Shown here: piece after piece, positions 24,798-35,710 of the stretch
Numbering within the stretch: the stretch's first letter is position 1
Layout: each line of letters starts with the position of its first letter
Assembly: GCA_034440575.1 (NCBI GenBank)
Contig: JAOTOL010001568.1
Coordinates: 1,748,001 to 1,812,000 of the forward strand
DNA length: 64,000 nt
Direction of reading: 5' to 3'
From: Imbricaverruca yamaguchii
Lineage: Eukaryota; Arthropoda; Thecostraca; Neoverrucidae
Notes under the pieces: model-generated
Database searches by the model: none
What the model saw: only the letters and a program-made list of their open reading frames with translations
Told to the model about the DNA's origin: nothing
Program-made: the position numbers and the translations under genes

Positions 24798-25984
24798 CGT
24801 ATTGCTTCCGGATGTAATGTTTTATCGTTAAATCCGTCGCACTGACAACGAATGACTTCGTTCAGATTCCTAAACATAAATTATCATCACCATATTACGT
24901 TGTTGCAGGAAACCCACTCCAATATTCAAGATGATAAAGTTCTGGAAAAAATAATGGAGATGAGACATATTCTTCACATATGGTGAAAGGAAACCTGATT
25001 CTGGTATACTGCCATTCCTTCCATCTTTTCCTGAACTGGTCCGCAAGATGGAAAATGTTCTTGTGGATGCCAAAGGAAGTTTATTAGTCGCTAAGTTGAC
25101 CTTCGAATGTCCTAGAATAAACCATTGGAGCTGTGCGCTTCAACCCAGCTTTACAATTTGGGTCAAGTCTTCTATTTTACCATCTTTCCCACGTTGGCTG
25201 AATGGATTGCTTCCAAATGAATTAAATTGCATGCATATTCGTTCGTCCTCTTCAGGCTGGCATCATCACAAGACCTGTTACTTAGGCTGATCTGCTTTCG
25301 CAAACATTTTTGATCATACATGGGTGAGCCTAGGCCAGGTTAAGCGAGCACGAAGGAAAGTTGCCAATATGCCAATAAGCGTACGTAATTTTGTACTGAA
25401 GCAACATGTACAATAGCACATTGATGCAGTCCACTTCGTTTGCTTTGCCCATGATGCGGCAGGGGTGACGGTTGCATGCCACCGTTTTTTTTTATTTTTT
25501 GGGGAGGGAAATCATTACACAAAGGCATTCCGAACTTAGCGTAATTTGGCTTCATGCGCATTAACCTCCGCCCGTGTGGGGGCTGCGACGTGTTAGGCGG
25601 GTGTCAATGCATCCATTTTTTCGCGACTACGGAGGAACGTCGTGGGTTTGGGCGCCGATGCTTGATGGGACCATCTATTGCGAACTTGATCAAATGAAAT
25701 ATGAAAATGCCTGATCATATAACTGCGCTATGACGCCATAGGCGGAAATATATCCGTTGTTGTTAAGGCAAGTGTGAATTATTGGCAATCAACGTCACTT
25801 GTTGCCCACACATAAAAAATGTTGGATACGGTGAGATGATAGGCATCTAAGCTCGTGTGCATACATCAGCTTGTTTCCAAAGTGATTGAAAGTTGCTGAC
25901 GTATATGGACCTATGATAATCATTTTCAGCTTCTGAGCTACTCGGGGTTTAGGCCGAGATACATATACTGAGAGTTTCGGTTGG
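24798..25984. other. No recognisable gene
   Basis: Short frames only. A T-rich run lies at about 25486-25500. Confidence 0.5.
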
Positions 25985-26047
25985 CTGGTTGGCTGGTTAT
26001 TGGAGTTTAGGGCTCATCGACTGCATCGGTCATTCAGCGCCCATATC
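25985..26047 (-). repeat. Stand-alone SINE/LINE 3'-tail module
   Basis: On the minus strand: GGGCGCTGAATGACCGATGC, a spacer, AGCCCTAAACTCCAATAACC, then a CAGCCAACCAGCCAACC tail. The tail matches the end of the SINE at 4860. No tRNA head is attached. Confidence 0.6.
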
Positions 26048-26140
26048 ATCGGCAGTCAAATAGTAAAATGCTAGCAAAAGTCAGCCAGAATTGAATATCA
26101 CGGGGTTAAGTACAAGTGATACCTTACCATGCTACGATTC

Positions 26141-26470
26141 TCATTTCTTCCGGTATAAAATCGAGTTAATGAATATATCACAGTGTAAATCAAAGAAAAC
26201 TTGATTTCTGATAGGAAGCGGAAAAGCCCTCCCGATTGAACAATTGATGACTTCCCTAAGTGAGAGAGAGAGAGAGGTATGTCCAAAATGACGCCTTCGC
26301 TCATGGTTAAGTCGGCTGCAGGCAATCAGTACGTGACTGAGAGTTTCGGGGCATTCGGACTTCGTGTGCTTCGCACTGCATGAGTTCAGTATAGTAAACT
26401 CCGGCGTAAGCCTATAGCAACACTTATAATATCTAAATTTAGGTCTTTGCATCCCATGAGAACGAAACAA
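26141..26470 (-). pseudogene. LINE ORF2 C-terminal remnant
   Basis: The minus-strand frame of 109 codons contains ECPETLSHVLIACSRLNHER. This matches the Cys/His-rich C-terminal signature of non-LTR retrotransposon ORF2 (C...ETxxHxLxxC...R) that lies after the reverse transcriptase or RNase H. The preceding residues (KFRYYKCCYRLTPEFTILNS) fit the usual spacing. No reverse transcriptase is present upstream, so this is a short 5'-truncated fossil. The clade is not determined. Confidence 0.5.
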
Positions 26471-26579
26471 TCGGTTCTCTATTCCAAAATGATCAGAGCC
26501 AAGTAATTAGGTAGACCAAAAAGGCGCAGCTCAAGAAATAGTTTACGTACACTGATCTTTATTGATAACGTTTTATCTA

Positions 26580-26870
26580 GAATGGTAGATGCAATCCCTA
26601 AATCACCAGGCATCTCCTATATCAGTGAGGGACGCCCCAGTGGCCTCACTGATTCAGGCTGTCCTCATTTTCCCGCGAGAGCCTCCTCTGTCAGATGGCT
26701 TCCTACGCCTATCAGGGGGCCTCCTATGTCCGTCAGAGGCCTTCTGTATCGGTCATGGTAGTCCTTGTGTCTGTGAGGAGCCTTCTGTGTCAGTTACCTC
26801 TTGTATCCGAGAGAGTAGTTCCGTGTCGGTTTAAGAGTCTCCCGTGTCCCCCAACAACACCATTTTTATG
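26580..26870. repeat. Degenerate short tandem region
   Basis: Loosely repeated CCT(C/T)CTGTGTC..GTCAGAGG-like blocks of about 20-30 bp, much diverged. Tandem origin is plausible but weak. Confidence 0.35.
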
Positions 26871-28826
26871 GAGATTAGTGTGAATTTCCAAAAACTGAGC
26901 GAAAGTATTCATTGTCAGGGCCATTTTTTATCACCTCGTCTTTAATTTTGATGAAGTGGGAGGGGCAGGCACATATGTTCATTCAGTTCCATGAACTTTA
27001 ACCTCATAATTTACATTGACTGATGTGTCAGGACGCATCATGAGGTGTGGGGATGCTGTAGCGGACAAGGAACTTCAGATTTCTTGCGGCGTGGTCACTA
27101 TTGAGCATACCACGGCATTTGCTAACGTAGGCGAAATAACGCGAACAACTAACAAGTATACTTATGAAGCGTAACGCAGTGGTGACGACTTCTCTACCAT
27201 TCCTTGGGCCGACATGATGAATGCGTCTGGCACTTTCAAATGTATGAATCGTGATTCCTTGTCAGATGCTGAGGTCACGCACCTCGTAATGGACCTGGCC
27301 AGGCGAGTGCATGTCAGTACTGTCGTCAGGGATGCATGCACCGGAGGAAGGGGGACACCGCGGGAGTACCCCTGACACTGCCAAAATATTGTATTCACAT
27401 TTCGTACATAATAGCCGTGGCTTGGATGAATTCATAAGCACTGCTCCTCGTATTTGTCAGCAAACCAGCCTTAAGATGCTGATTCACCTGTCAAATGCAA
27501 CGTGGCATTCAGCGGCCAATTCGACGGCCGATTCGGTTAATTCAGTTCTTTATAAATGGAGCTGAACACAACAGGGCATAGACCACCGCTTTGGGCTGTG
27601 TTCGTCGCTACCCGCATCCAGTATCCGTCGTGAACATGCAATGGCATGGGAAAATTTTAACTTCTTTGGTGAGAGATATCCGTTGCATCCATTGCTATGG
27701 TCCATCGGAGTAGTCGCCGAATAAAGTGAAGGGCTAGATTTCAAGCCTGACATAAAAGGAGACGGAATGTTTACTGATGGAGTTTGCGTTACATTTGCAG
27801 TGCATTGCATTGCCTTGCATTTTGTCACCTTATCCAGAAATTTGACAGATGTGGTTTACTTCTCCAAGTATTTACAAACGGGGAATGTTAGCGAAGCGAA
27901 AGAAAAGCTAGCGTGGTGCATGTGATCAGCTGTCGCGATTAATACCCATTTGTATACTTGGGGTAACAAATGAATATCTTACATTAGCTTGGACCTGGCA
28001 GTGGAGGGATTACTTAGACCCTCTAAGGTTTTCTGAAATAACTCATAATCCGTCTAAAGAATCACTTCGGTAATTTATCATATAACCCGACAATTGATGA
28101 ACGTGCATGTCAAATGTTGAGGTGCAGTCTACTAACTTAACGAAGTTGGGGTACACCAAAATCAGGTGACGTCATCTAGTGCAGTTTTTAAATGTGCATT
28201 AAGTATATCTCACAAACCGTTTAAGATACAGCCAAAAGTTAACCTGTAGTGAAGAGAGAAATGACTAAGGGAAAGCTAAGAAGCAAAAAAGTAACCCATG
28301 TGATGTCATCGGGTCAAACGGTAATTTGCCTTTGGTATTTTGCACGCAATGTTGTCGCTAATTATTTGTTAAAACTTGAATATGGGTACGGAGGGATTAT
28401 ATCCCTTAATAGTGTTCTAGGTTACAGGTCACTCCCCGATTAGGCCACTGATGGATGACCCGATAAGAGTCGAGAATAGAGTTGTTCACTTTTTCTTCCA
28501 AACACTGGCATGAGACGTAGCACGGGCACAGCAGGTTCTGGCACCGCACGACACATGGCACAGCAAGCTGGATGATGGCACATAGAAAAGCATGGGGATA
28601 AATAGGGACCATCTAAACAACGAGGGAAATCATGATTGATGACGAAAGTAAGCAATACCAGAGATGCAAAACATTTCACACACTGACAGCAGCTCAGTCT
28701 CTACGTTTCAAAGTTATTCCACACATCATTGGTTAAGCCCTTTTTCCTGGTAATCTTGGACAATTCAGTTCAACATCAAGACAATTTTAGATATATGCTT
28801 TAATTTTATTACTAGGGGTACCGACA
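26871..28826. other. No recognisable gene
   Basis: Mixed AT-leaning sequence. No domain or repeat that I can name. Confidence 0.5.
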
Positions 28827-28922
28827 CTGGCACGGCAGTGGCACGGAAAATCCTGGCATTGTACAGCAAAAGGCTCATGTTCCCAGGATTACGGGTTGCC
28901 GTGTCCTGCCACTGTGCCAGAA
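28827..28922. repeat. ~95-bp imperfect inverted repeat
   Basis: ACTGGCACGGCAGTGGCACG at the left is mirrored by CCGTGTCCTGCCACTGTGCC at the right. A second inner pair, ATCCTGG / CCAGGAT, surrounds a loop of about 25 nt. Confidence 0.8.
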
Positions 28923-29221
28923 AGTGGAAACTCTAGTCGAGAGTACGAGCATCGCAAAAATAAGACCCCCTCCCCGCGAGTTACACTAAGAGGCCACATG
29001 CTAACCAATGACGTTTGTTCCGCGGTCGCGAAAAATTGGTGGCAATGTGATACGCTCCTGAACGTGTGAAGGTTAAAGTTAAGCGAACAAAAAGTGTGGT
29101 GAGTGCTGAACGATTCCAGATGATGCTTCCCCATCATCCCCCATCCACAAAGGAGGCATTAATCCGCCGCCTTTCCGTATTCTGGCGAGTGAAAATGAAG
29201 TGTGCTAAAAGTCAATAAGTA

Positions 29222-29223
<2 letters not shown>

Positions 29224-29292
<69 letters not shown>
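29224..29292. repeat. (TA)n microsatellite
   Basis: About 34 uninterrupted TA units. Confidence 0.95.
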
Positions 29293-29296
<4 letters not shown>

Positions 29297-30790
29297 TCAG
29301 TAAAATGTCATGCACACCTGTCTGACTAAGCACGGCCAGAAATGACCCGTTAATTGCATGAAAGAAAATATTCGCCTATGTACGTCGGGATAATACCACG
29401 CGCTTTAATAATGTCAGCTTCCAGACGAAAAACGGATATATGTAGGTTGTTCTCAGTGAATAGTATGTATATGTATGCAGTGAATAAATGACCATATCTG
29501 AAGAACGGGATCCGATCAGGAATCTTTTAAGTAGTCATGTTGGTGTATGCATGGCTTCGGCTATCATGCACTAATTTCGGTTTACACTCGGATCTGAACA
29601 TGTCCCATCAAAACACACCAGGTTTAATTTCGGCTGGCCATTTTGTCAGCATAAACTAAAAACAATTAAAATTAAGAGTATCCTGACCAAATGTCCGCCT
29701 AAGCATGCAAGCGAACACAAATACCTGGCTTTCAGTACACATGGATCAGGATGCATGCATCGGTATGCATCACTATGCATGATGGAACACATAAATATTG
29801 CTGAACACGTAACCACTTCTTGATTGCTGAATTAATTGAACGGAGTTCCGTCGCCGCCAGATATGCCTGGCAATTCTGGGATGTTTTTCATGGCAAACAT
29901 CCACGACTATCAGTTTACTTAAAATGTGATGCACCTTTGTGATATTCGGATTTGGGCGGCAATTATATGCTTCAGCACCTAAATGCAATAGTTGTGAGAT
30001 TGAATAGGCTACATAGGTTACAGTGTACGGACCACAGCCTATGCATACAAAAATCATACTGTCCGCATATGCGATGAGACCTATACTATGGTGACTTAAC
30101 AATACCCTTCTCGAAGATGATTTTTCATTTGCAGTGTGCGTAGAGATCAAAAATGAATTATGCTAGCGACAGCATAAACGGAACAATGCTTACGATTGGC
30201 GTTTTAATTTAGAAATGACCACCAGTGCCATTCGAGTCAGTAGAATCAGAAGCCGTAAAGAAAATATCGTGCAGAGGAGAAAGGAAGAAAGTACATTACA
30301 TGACTGCAACAATATGGGATTGACTGCTATTGTCGTCAGTTCTACCAACGAATATGCAACTACCACCACCAACGACACGCCACCAACGATTCTGCCAACT
30401 ATACGCAACTATTCGTGATCGAGCAAATGCATTCTAGGAACATTAATTTTTGACCTGCTAGTTATGGTCTAGATTGAGATGGATAAAGGATGGTTAGATA
30501 CCTACAAAATGCTTCTTCGGTATGTGTGCCCAATGAAATACTAAGGACACATTAATATTTTGAAAACAAGACGGGCAGCTAGCTTCCGACAGCAGACATT
30601 TTTTAATATTACAATGCATTGCTTACTTAACTATATGAGTCAACATGTCATGCAGATCATAGCGACCGGCGAATCAACGATTATCTGGCTTCTATAGATT
30701 TTCACGAATTATACAAAATGGAAAGAACTCCTGTAATAGTCAACAAGTGAAGGCAATCTATATATGCTCTAAGGCATGATGAAGAACAAA
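29293..30790. other. No recognisable gene
   Basis: AT-rich sequence. The 125-codon minus frame at 29773-30150 has no recognisable motif. Confidence 0.5.
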
Positions 30791-30918
30791 GCTCCTTCCG
30801 CTGTTTAATACAACGAAGAATGGCTCTTAGATGCTCCTGGGTTTTAGACATTGCGTGAGACGAAATGTACGACCCTCAATATACAAGGAGGTGCTGGGTT
30901 TACTCAACATCAAAAGTA

Positions 30919-30985
30919 GCGTTAGGGATCATGCTATATTACTCAACGTTTCGGCCAGGGGCCATCATCAGGAGTGATATAAAAA
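30919..30985 (-). ncRNA. Hammerhead-ribozyme-like motif, left PLE arm
   Basis: The minus strand reads CTGATGA, then TGGCCCCTGGCC (stem II: GGCC/GGCC), GAAA, and CGTT ... AACG as stem III. PLEs are known to carry hammerhead motifs in their repeats. Here the nucleotide following AACG is C, where the canonical motif needs U to pair with the last A of GAAA, and an unpaired U precedes stem II. Activity is doubtful. Confidence 0.5.
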
Positions 30986-31204
30986 ATGGCAGGGTTAACA
31001 ATTGAAAAAACGCGGGAAGAAAGCGTGGAAAAATACACGTGAAACACAGAAAAGCATCTCCATTGCTGCAGACACTACAAGAAACTGTAAACTAGAAATC
31101 AACTAGGTCAAGATAAAATCCTCTGAGGAAGCCCGGGCCGATGGTCCATATACATATCGACACATATATAGACATATATCGAATGTAACGCTTAATACAT
31201 AAAA

Positions 31205-33663
31205 TATAATTTATGTTTATGTAATTATATGTGATATACCAAGACGTCGTTTGCGTGTTTAGTTGCGGCCGTAGATTACGTATGTGTAGAGATTCGAGGA
31301 CCTTCAGATCAGCGTTGTCCCTGGCTGTTGCTAGAATTTCTACTTTGAAGTTTGTGTTAGTGTCGCTGTGTTCCATGTTAGAATGTTTGCCGATCATGTG
31401 TTCGCCTAAAGGTGTGTATTCTCTCCGAAGTCTGGCATCTCCCAAGTGCTCATTGTACCTATCCCTGATGCTACGCTTGGTTTCTCTGACATAAAATATT
31501 CCAAGACAGCTGTTGCACGTTATTTTATAGACAACGTTTTTCCGCGTGCATCTACCTTTGAGCCCGTTACTACAGGTGTGGCATGTTCGTCTACCAGCAG
31601 GGCATGGCGACAATTCCAGGGCAGAGCGGACCAGGTAAGATTTCAGTGTAGGTCCGCTAGTCCAGGCTACCCTAACATGATCTAGATGAGACGAACGGAT
31701 AGCTGCATTAACCTGTCGACATAGTTGGTCATCGACAAAAGGAAGTCTCATGTAGACGTAGTTGGGATTGCTACATGTTCGATGCCGACGTTGCCCACTT
31801 ATCCTACTCCTGTTGTGAGGGTGGGCAGCACGAGCGGCGGAGTGTACCCGATGTGCTGGGTATCCGTTTTCCAGGAAAAGGGTTTTCATCTTCGCAAGGC
31901 TCCGCTCGCACGAAATAGTGTCGGAGGAGACTCGTGCTGCTCTCCTCATTTGGGATGTTAAAACGGCCTTTTTAGTGGCCATCGGGTGGGCCGAATCATA
32001 ATGCAAGATGATTGGGGCTGCCATTGGTTTAAAGTACAGTTCGGTGGTGTAGCTACCATCAGCCTGAACTACAAACAACGTATCAAGGAAAGGAATCGAA
32101 GTGGTATGAGCAGTGTGTTCCAAGGTGAACTTGATGCTGGAGTTTGTTGTTGGAGCTTGAGTTTGAGTTTGTTTGTTGGAGCTTGAGTTGTTGGTTAATT
32201 TCTGCAAAGAAGTCGAGCAGAGAGGCCATGCCATGTGTCCAAACACCAAAAATATCGTCTATATACCTCATGTAGAGAGCTGGCTTCAAATCATGCGACG
32301 CTAGGAAGCTCGACTCAAGGCGGTGCATAAAAGCAATTGCTAAAGGAGGTGCACATCGGTTGCCCATAGCCACTCCTTTCGTTTGCTTGTACATCGAGTT
32401 CCCAAAACGTATGAGGTTATTGCTGAAAATATGTGTTAGTAATTTCGCACAGTCCTGTACCCCAATCCCGAAGAGACGGATATCATCCAGATTGTCCTCG
32501 ATTAGGCGAATTACAGCATCTATTCCCTCCTTTATCGGAATACTGCCATATAAATTTTTGACGTCCATGGTGAAAACAATACTGCCCTCCGGAAGTTTGG
32601 TAGGAAAAGTTTCTTTCACTCTCTGTAGGTACGACTCCGTGTTTGTCAGATGGGCGGGAACCAACGCTAGTATCTGGACAAGAATCTTGCTCAAGAACCA
32701 AGATAGCTTGTCTAGGGGGTCACCACTCGCCGACACTATGGGGCGCAGTGGAACCCCTAATTTGTGGTTTTTTGGAAGCCCGTATAATTCCGCTGTGCGG
32801 CTGGAGTGAGGGAGGAGAGACAAAACTGTGTCTTTATGTAACTTCCCGGATAAAGTTTCCTTGATAATAGTACACGTTTCGATTTCGAGACGTTTGGTAG
32901 GGTTTGGCTGGGAAGGAATGCTCTGATAATCATCCGTTATTGTCCTGGCCTTTTCAATGTAATCCGTTTTGTTCAGCACGACGAATCCTTTGCATTTATC
33001 TGACGGCTTCACTATTACAGTATCGTTGTTTTTCAATTCCCGCAGTACTTCCCTCTGTTTCACATAATTGTCCGACCTTTTGTTCGATGCTCTGCTGTGA
33101 TATTTATATGCTTTTAGAACTTTAGTTTTTAAATCTTTCAATTCAGATTCTAAGTGAGTTGTGGCTCTCGGTGGTTGGTATGCAGGAGTGTCGGGAAACA
33201 TGGGGCGAAGCTTTGAATGACCTGTGCTAGAGGTGCTTTGTGATAAGCCTGCCTGCGGTACCTGAGGTACAGTTTGCTGTTTTGTCTCCCTACATTCCTC
33301 CACCGCAAACCATAGATCGCCCTTTCTACGCCTGATTCTGCCCTTTCCAAACAGCTACGATCTACTTTTTGAGGTAACGCAAAATTTGGGCCTTTGTCAA
33401 GCAATCCCAATATACCTGAGTCTAGGGGTAACTTACTTAGATTAGATGTGCGACTGGTACTGTATTGTTCAGTGCCATCGCCGTTGGTGTCCGTACCGTG
33501 GGTACCTGAAGTACTGCAACTACCCGAGCTCTCTCCACTAGTAGCCGCGTGGTGAACTAAATTGTTTGTATCTAGGAGTGGCGTAGGTGGTTGGTACGAT
33601 GATTGTGTACCTAGGCGAAGTTCGTCCTCTTGTGGTGCGCTGCGGGCGGCTGCTAGCCTCACG
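31205..33663 (-). pseudogene. Penelope-like reverse transcriptase / GIY-YIG endonuclease, frameshifted
   Basis: Product: an EN(+) PLE polyprotein that copies element RNA into a nick made by its own endonuclease. The N-terminal part (frame ending near 33305) has the conserved NLSKLPLDSGILGLLDKG block. The reverse transcriptase lies in another frame (33303-32083): YGLPKNHK at residues 184-191, motif A FTMDVKNLYGSIP with Asp247, motif B KGVAMGNRCAPP at 309-320, and motif C YIDD at 347-350, all intact. A second frameshift near 32170-32200, within a Gln/Asn/Ser/Thr-rich repeat, leads into the C-terminal frame (32249-31092) with the GIY-YIG region (YKITC ... FYVRETKRSIRDRYNEHL, Glu in LESLHI). The usual Gly of FYVGETK is Arg here (codon 31485-31487), while the inverted copy keeps Gly. 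The two frameshifts make this a pseudogene, although the RT core looks young. Confidence 0.9.
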
Positions 33664-33788
33664 CCGCAGTTTCTGACTCCAGAAACAACGCTGGAGATCA
33701 TGGAAACGCAAAAACAACGCTGGAGATCCTGTGTTTCATAAGTGGGCAACGTCGGCATCGAACATGTAGCAACCCCAACTACGTCTAC

Positions 33789-34448
33789 ATGAGACTTCCT
33801 TTTGTCGATGACCAACTATGTCGACAGGTTAATGCAGCTATCCGTTCGTCTCATCTAGATCATGTTAGGGTAGCCTGGACTAGCGGACCTACACTGAAAT
33901 CTTACCTGGTCCGCTCAGCCCTGGAATTGTCGCCATGCCCTGCTGGTAGACGAACATGCCACACCTGTAGTAACGGGCTCAAAGGTAGATGCACGCGGAA
34001 AAACGTTGTCTATAAAATAACGTGCAACAGCTGTCTTGGAATATTTTATGTCGGAGAAACCAAGCGTAGCATCAGGGATAGGTACAATGAGCACTTGGGA
34101 GATGCCAGACTTCGGAGAGAATACACACCTTTAGGCGAACACATGATCGGCAAACATTCTAACATGGAACACAGCGACACTAACACAAACTTCAAAGTAG
34201 AAATTCTAGCAACAGCCAGGGACAACGCTGATCTGAAGGTCCTCGAATCTCTACACATACGTAATCTACGGCCGCAACTAAACACGCAAACGACGTCTTG
34301 GTATATCACATATAATTACATAAACATAAATTATATTTTATGTATTAAGCGTTACATTCGATATATGTCTATATATGTGTCGATATGTATATGGACTATC
34401 GGCCCGGGCTTCCTCAGAGGATTTTATCTTGACCTAGTTGATTTCTAG
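33789..34448 (+). pseudogene. 5'-truncated Penelope copy: GIY-YIG endonuclease segment
   Basis: The plus-strand frame repeats the C-terminal 220 codons of the minus-strand element: the Cys-rich linker CPAGRRTCHTC, YKITCNSCLGIFYVGETK with the canonical Gly, RDRYNEHL and the Glu in LESLHI. There is no reverse transcriptase on this strand. The copy begins at 33738, right after a 15-bp tandem duplication (AACAACGCTGGAGATC-like, 33687-33731), and runs outward to the target duplication. It is the right inverted arm of the insertion. Confidence 0.9.
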
Positions 34449-34554
34449 TTTACAGTTTCTTGTAGTGTCTGCAGCAATGGAGATGCTTTTCTGTGTTTCA
34501 CGTGTATTTTTCCACGCTTTCTTCCCGCGTTTTTTCAATTGTTAACCCTGCCAT

Positions 34555-34625
34555 TTTTTATATCACTCCTGATGATGGCTCCTGGCCGAAACGTTAAGTA
34601 ATATAGCATGATCCCTAACGCTACT
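34555..34625 (+). ncRNA. Hammerhead-ribozyme-like motif, right PLE arm
   Basis: Inverted copy of the motif at 30919: CTGATGA at 34569-34575, stem II TGGCTCCTGGCC (one change, C to T, from the left arm), GAAA at 34588-34591, and stem III CGTT with AACG ending at 34620. The same deviation from consensus at the cleavage-site U is present. Confidence 0.5.
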
Positions 34626-34857
34626 TTTGATGTTGAGTAAACCCAGCACCTCCTGGTATATTGAGGGTCGTACATTTCGTCTCACGCAATGCTCCTTCCG
34701 CTTCTGGATTTTGGAAGGAATTTTCCCTTTTCTTCTGGCCAGATCTGGCCGACATGATCGTAGATTACATAAATGAAGCAAAAGGAAGCGCGGTGTTTTC
34801 ATATCGCACAGCTGTGGAGTGATAACATGAATAAGAAAGAGGATTATCCGCAGAGTA

Positions 34858-35710
34858 TTAATCCGTCCGTATCGGGGAGGGGTCTTCAACCGCCTCCCCC
34901 TCAGGTTTTTCGCGGATAGTGAACGAACGGCGGGCGGCAGCGCACCCAAATTTGTCATGCCTTTTCCCAGGTCAATTTGGCATGCTGTTTCAAAATTTTG
35001 AAGTCAGGTCGTCTAGGGTCAACGAGTTAGTCGACGTCAAGTGAGGTCACCTCCAAAAAAGTTCAACCAGTCGTCACGCTTTAACGAATACAGGTATTTT
35101 AATGAAACTCTCAGAGTTTGCTTATCTCTAGGGATGCAACAAAACGTATCTTTTTTGTTTGTTTTTTGACTACATATACATTTTGCATATTTGCCAATTG
35201 CAGTTCAAATATAAAATTCTGGCTAAAGTAAGCATTTTGATTAGGGAAAGTTGACTTTCAACAACGTTTCTCGGTCTGCTCTACCCATTGGAAAAGGAAA
35301 ATTAAAGAAAACTTGAAAACTGACACTTTTGACATTTCAAAAAATGTAATTCTTATTTTGGGGGGGACCAGGAAAAATGCATTGCCCAGGTCGATTTCGC
35401 TGTCCTTTTCTCATTCTAAATAAATTTTGTGTTCATGTATCCACCAAAATGAACTCCCAGAGCAAAAAACATAATGTAAGTCGTGAATAGTCATGCAAAT
35501 CTAGCCCCCTTGGTGACGTCACCTTTGGGGGAAATTCATTTCAGGGGTGGATCTTGACCCTACTCGTCGAGCGCTTTCCGATGACACCTCTTTCGTTTTC
35601 GTTCGACGTTTAGTTTGGATTTTAGAGGGGGTTACTATCCGCCCCGCCCCACGAGACGTGGTGTGAGGACCGCAGAGACCGCAGAGACCGCAGAGACCGC
35701 AGAGGGTTAA
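34858..35710. mobile_element. TTAA family 1, copy C (~850 bp)
   Basis: It starts TTAATCCGTCCGTATCGGGG and ends in GGGTTAA. It has the same internal blocks as copies A and B. The right end carries four GACCGCAGA units (about 35668-35704), absent from the other copies, in place of the usual ATCTGACCGGAATGACGG. Confidence 0.85.

Larger units (their letters stand above)
30791..34702 (-). mobile_element. Penelope-like element (PLE) insertion with inverted partial copy
   Basis: GCTCCTTCCGCT occurs at 30791-30802 and 34691-34702, a perfect 12-bp target duplication. Inside it are a 47-bp left extension (30803-30849), a left arm (30850-31802), a unique core (31803-33737) and a right arm (33738-34690). 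The arms are inverted, both 953 bp long and nearly identical. The minus strand codes for the N-terminal region, the reverse transcriptase and a GIY-YIG endonuclease. The right arm is a 5'-truncated second copy on the plus strand. Inverted pseudo-LTRs and a short extra extension at one end are known features of Penelope elements. All frames are interrupted. Confidence 0.95.
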
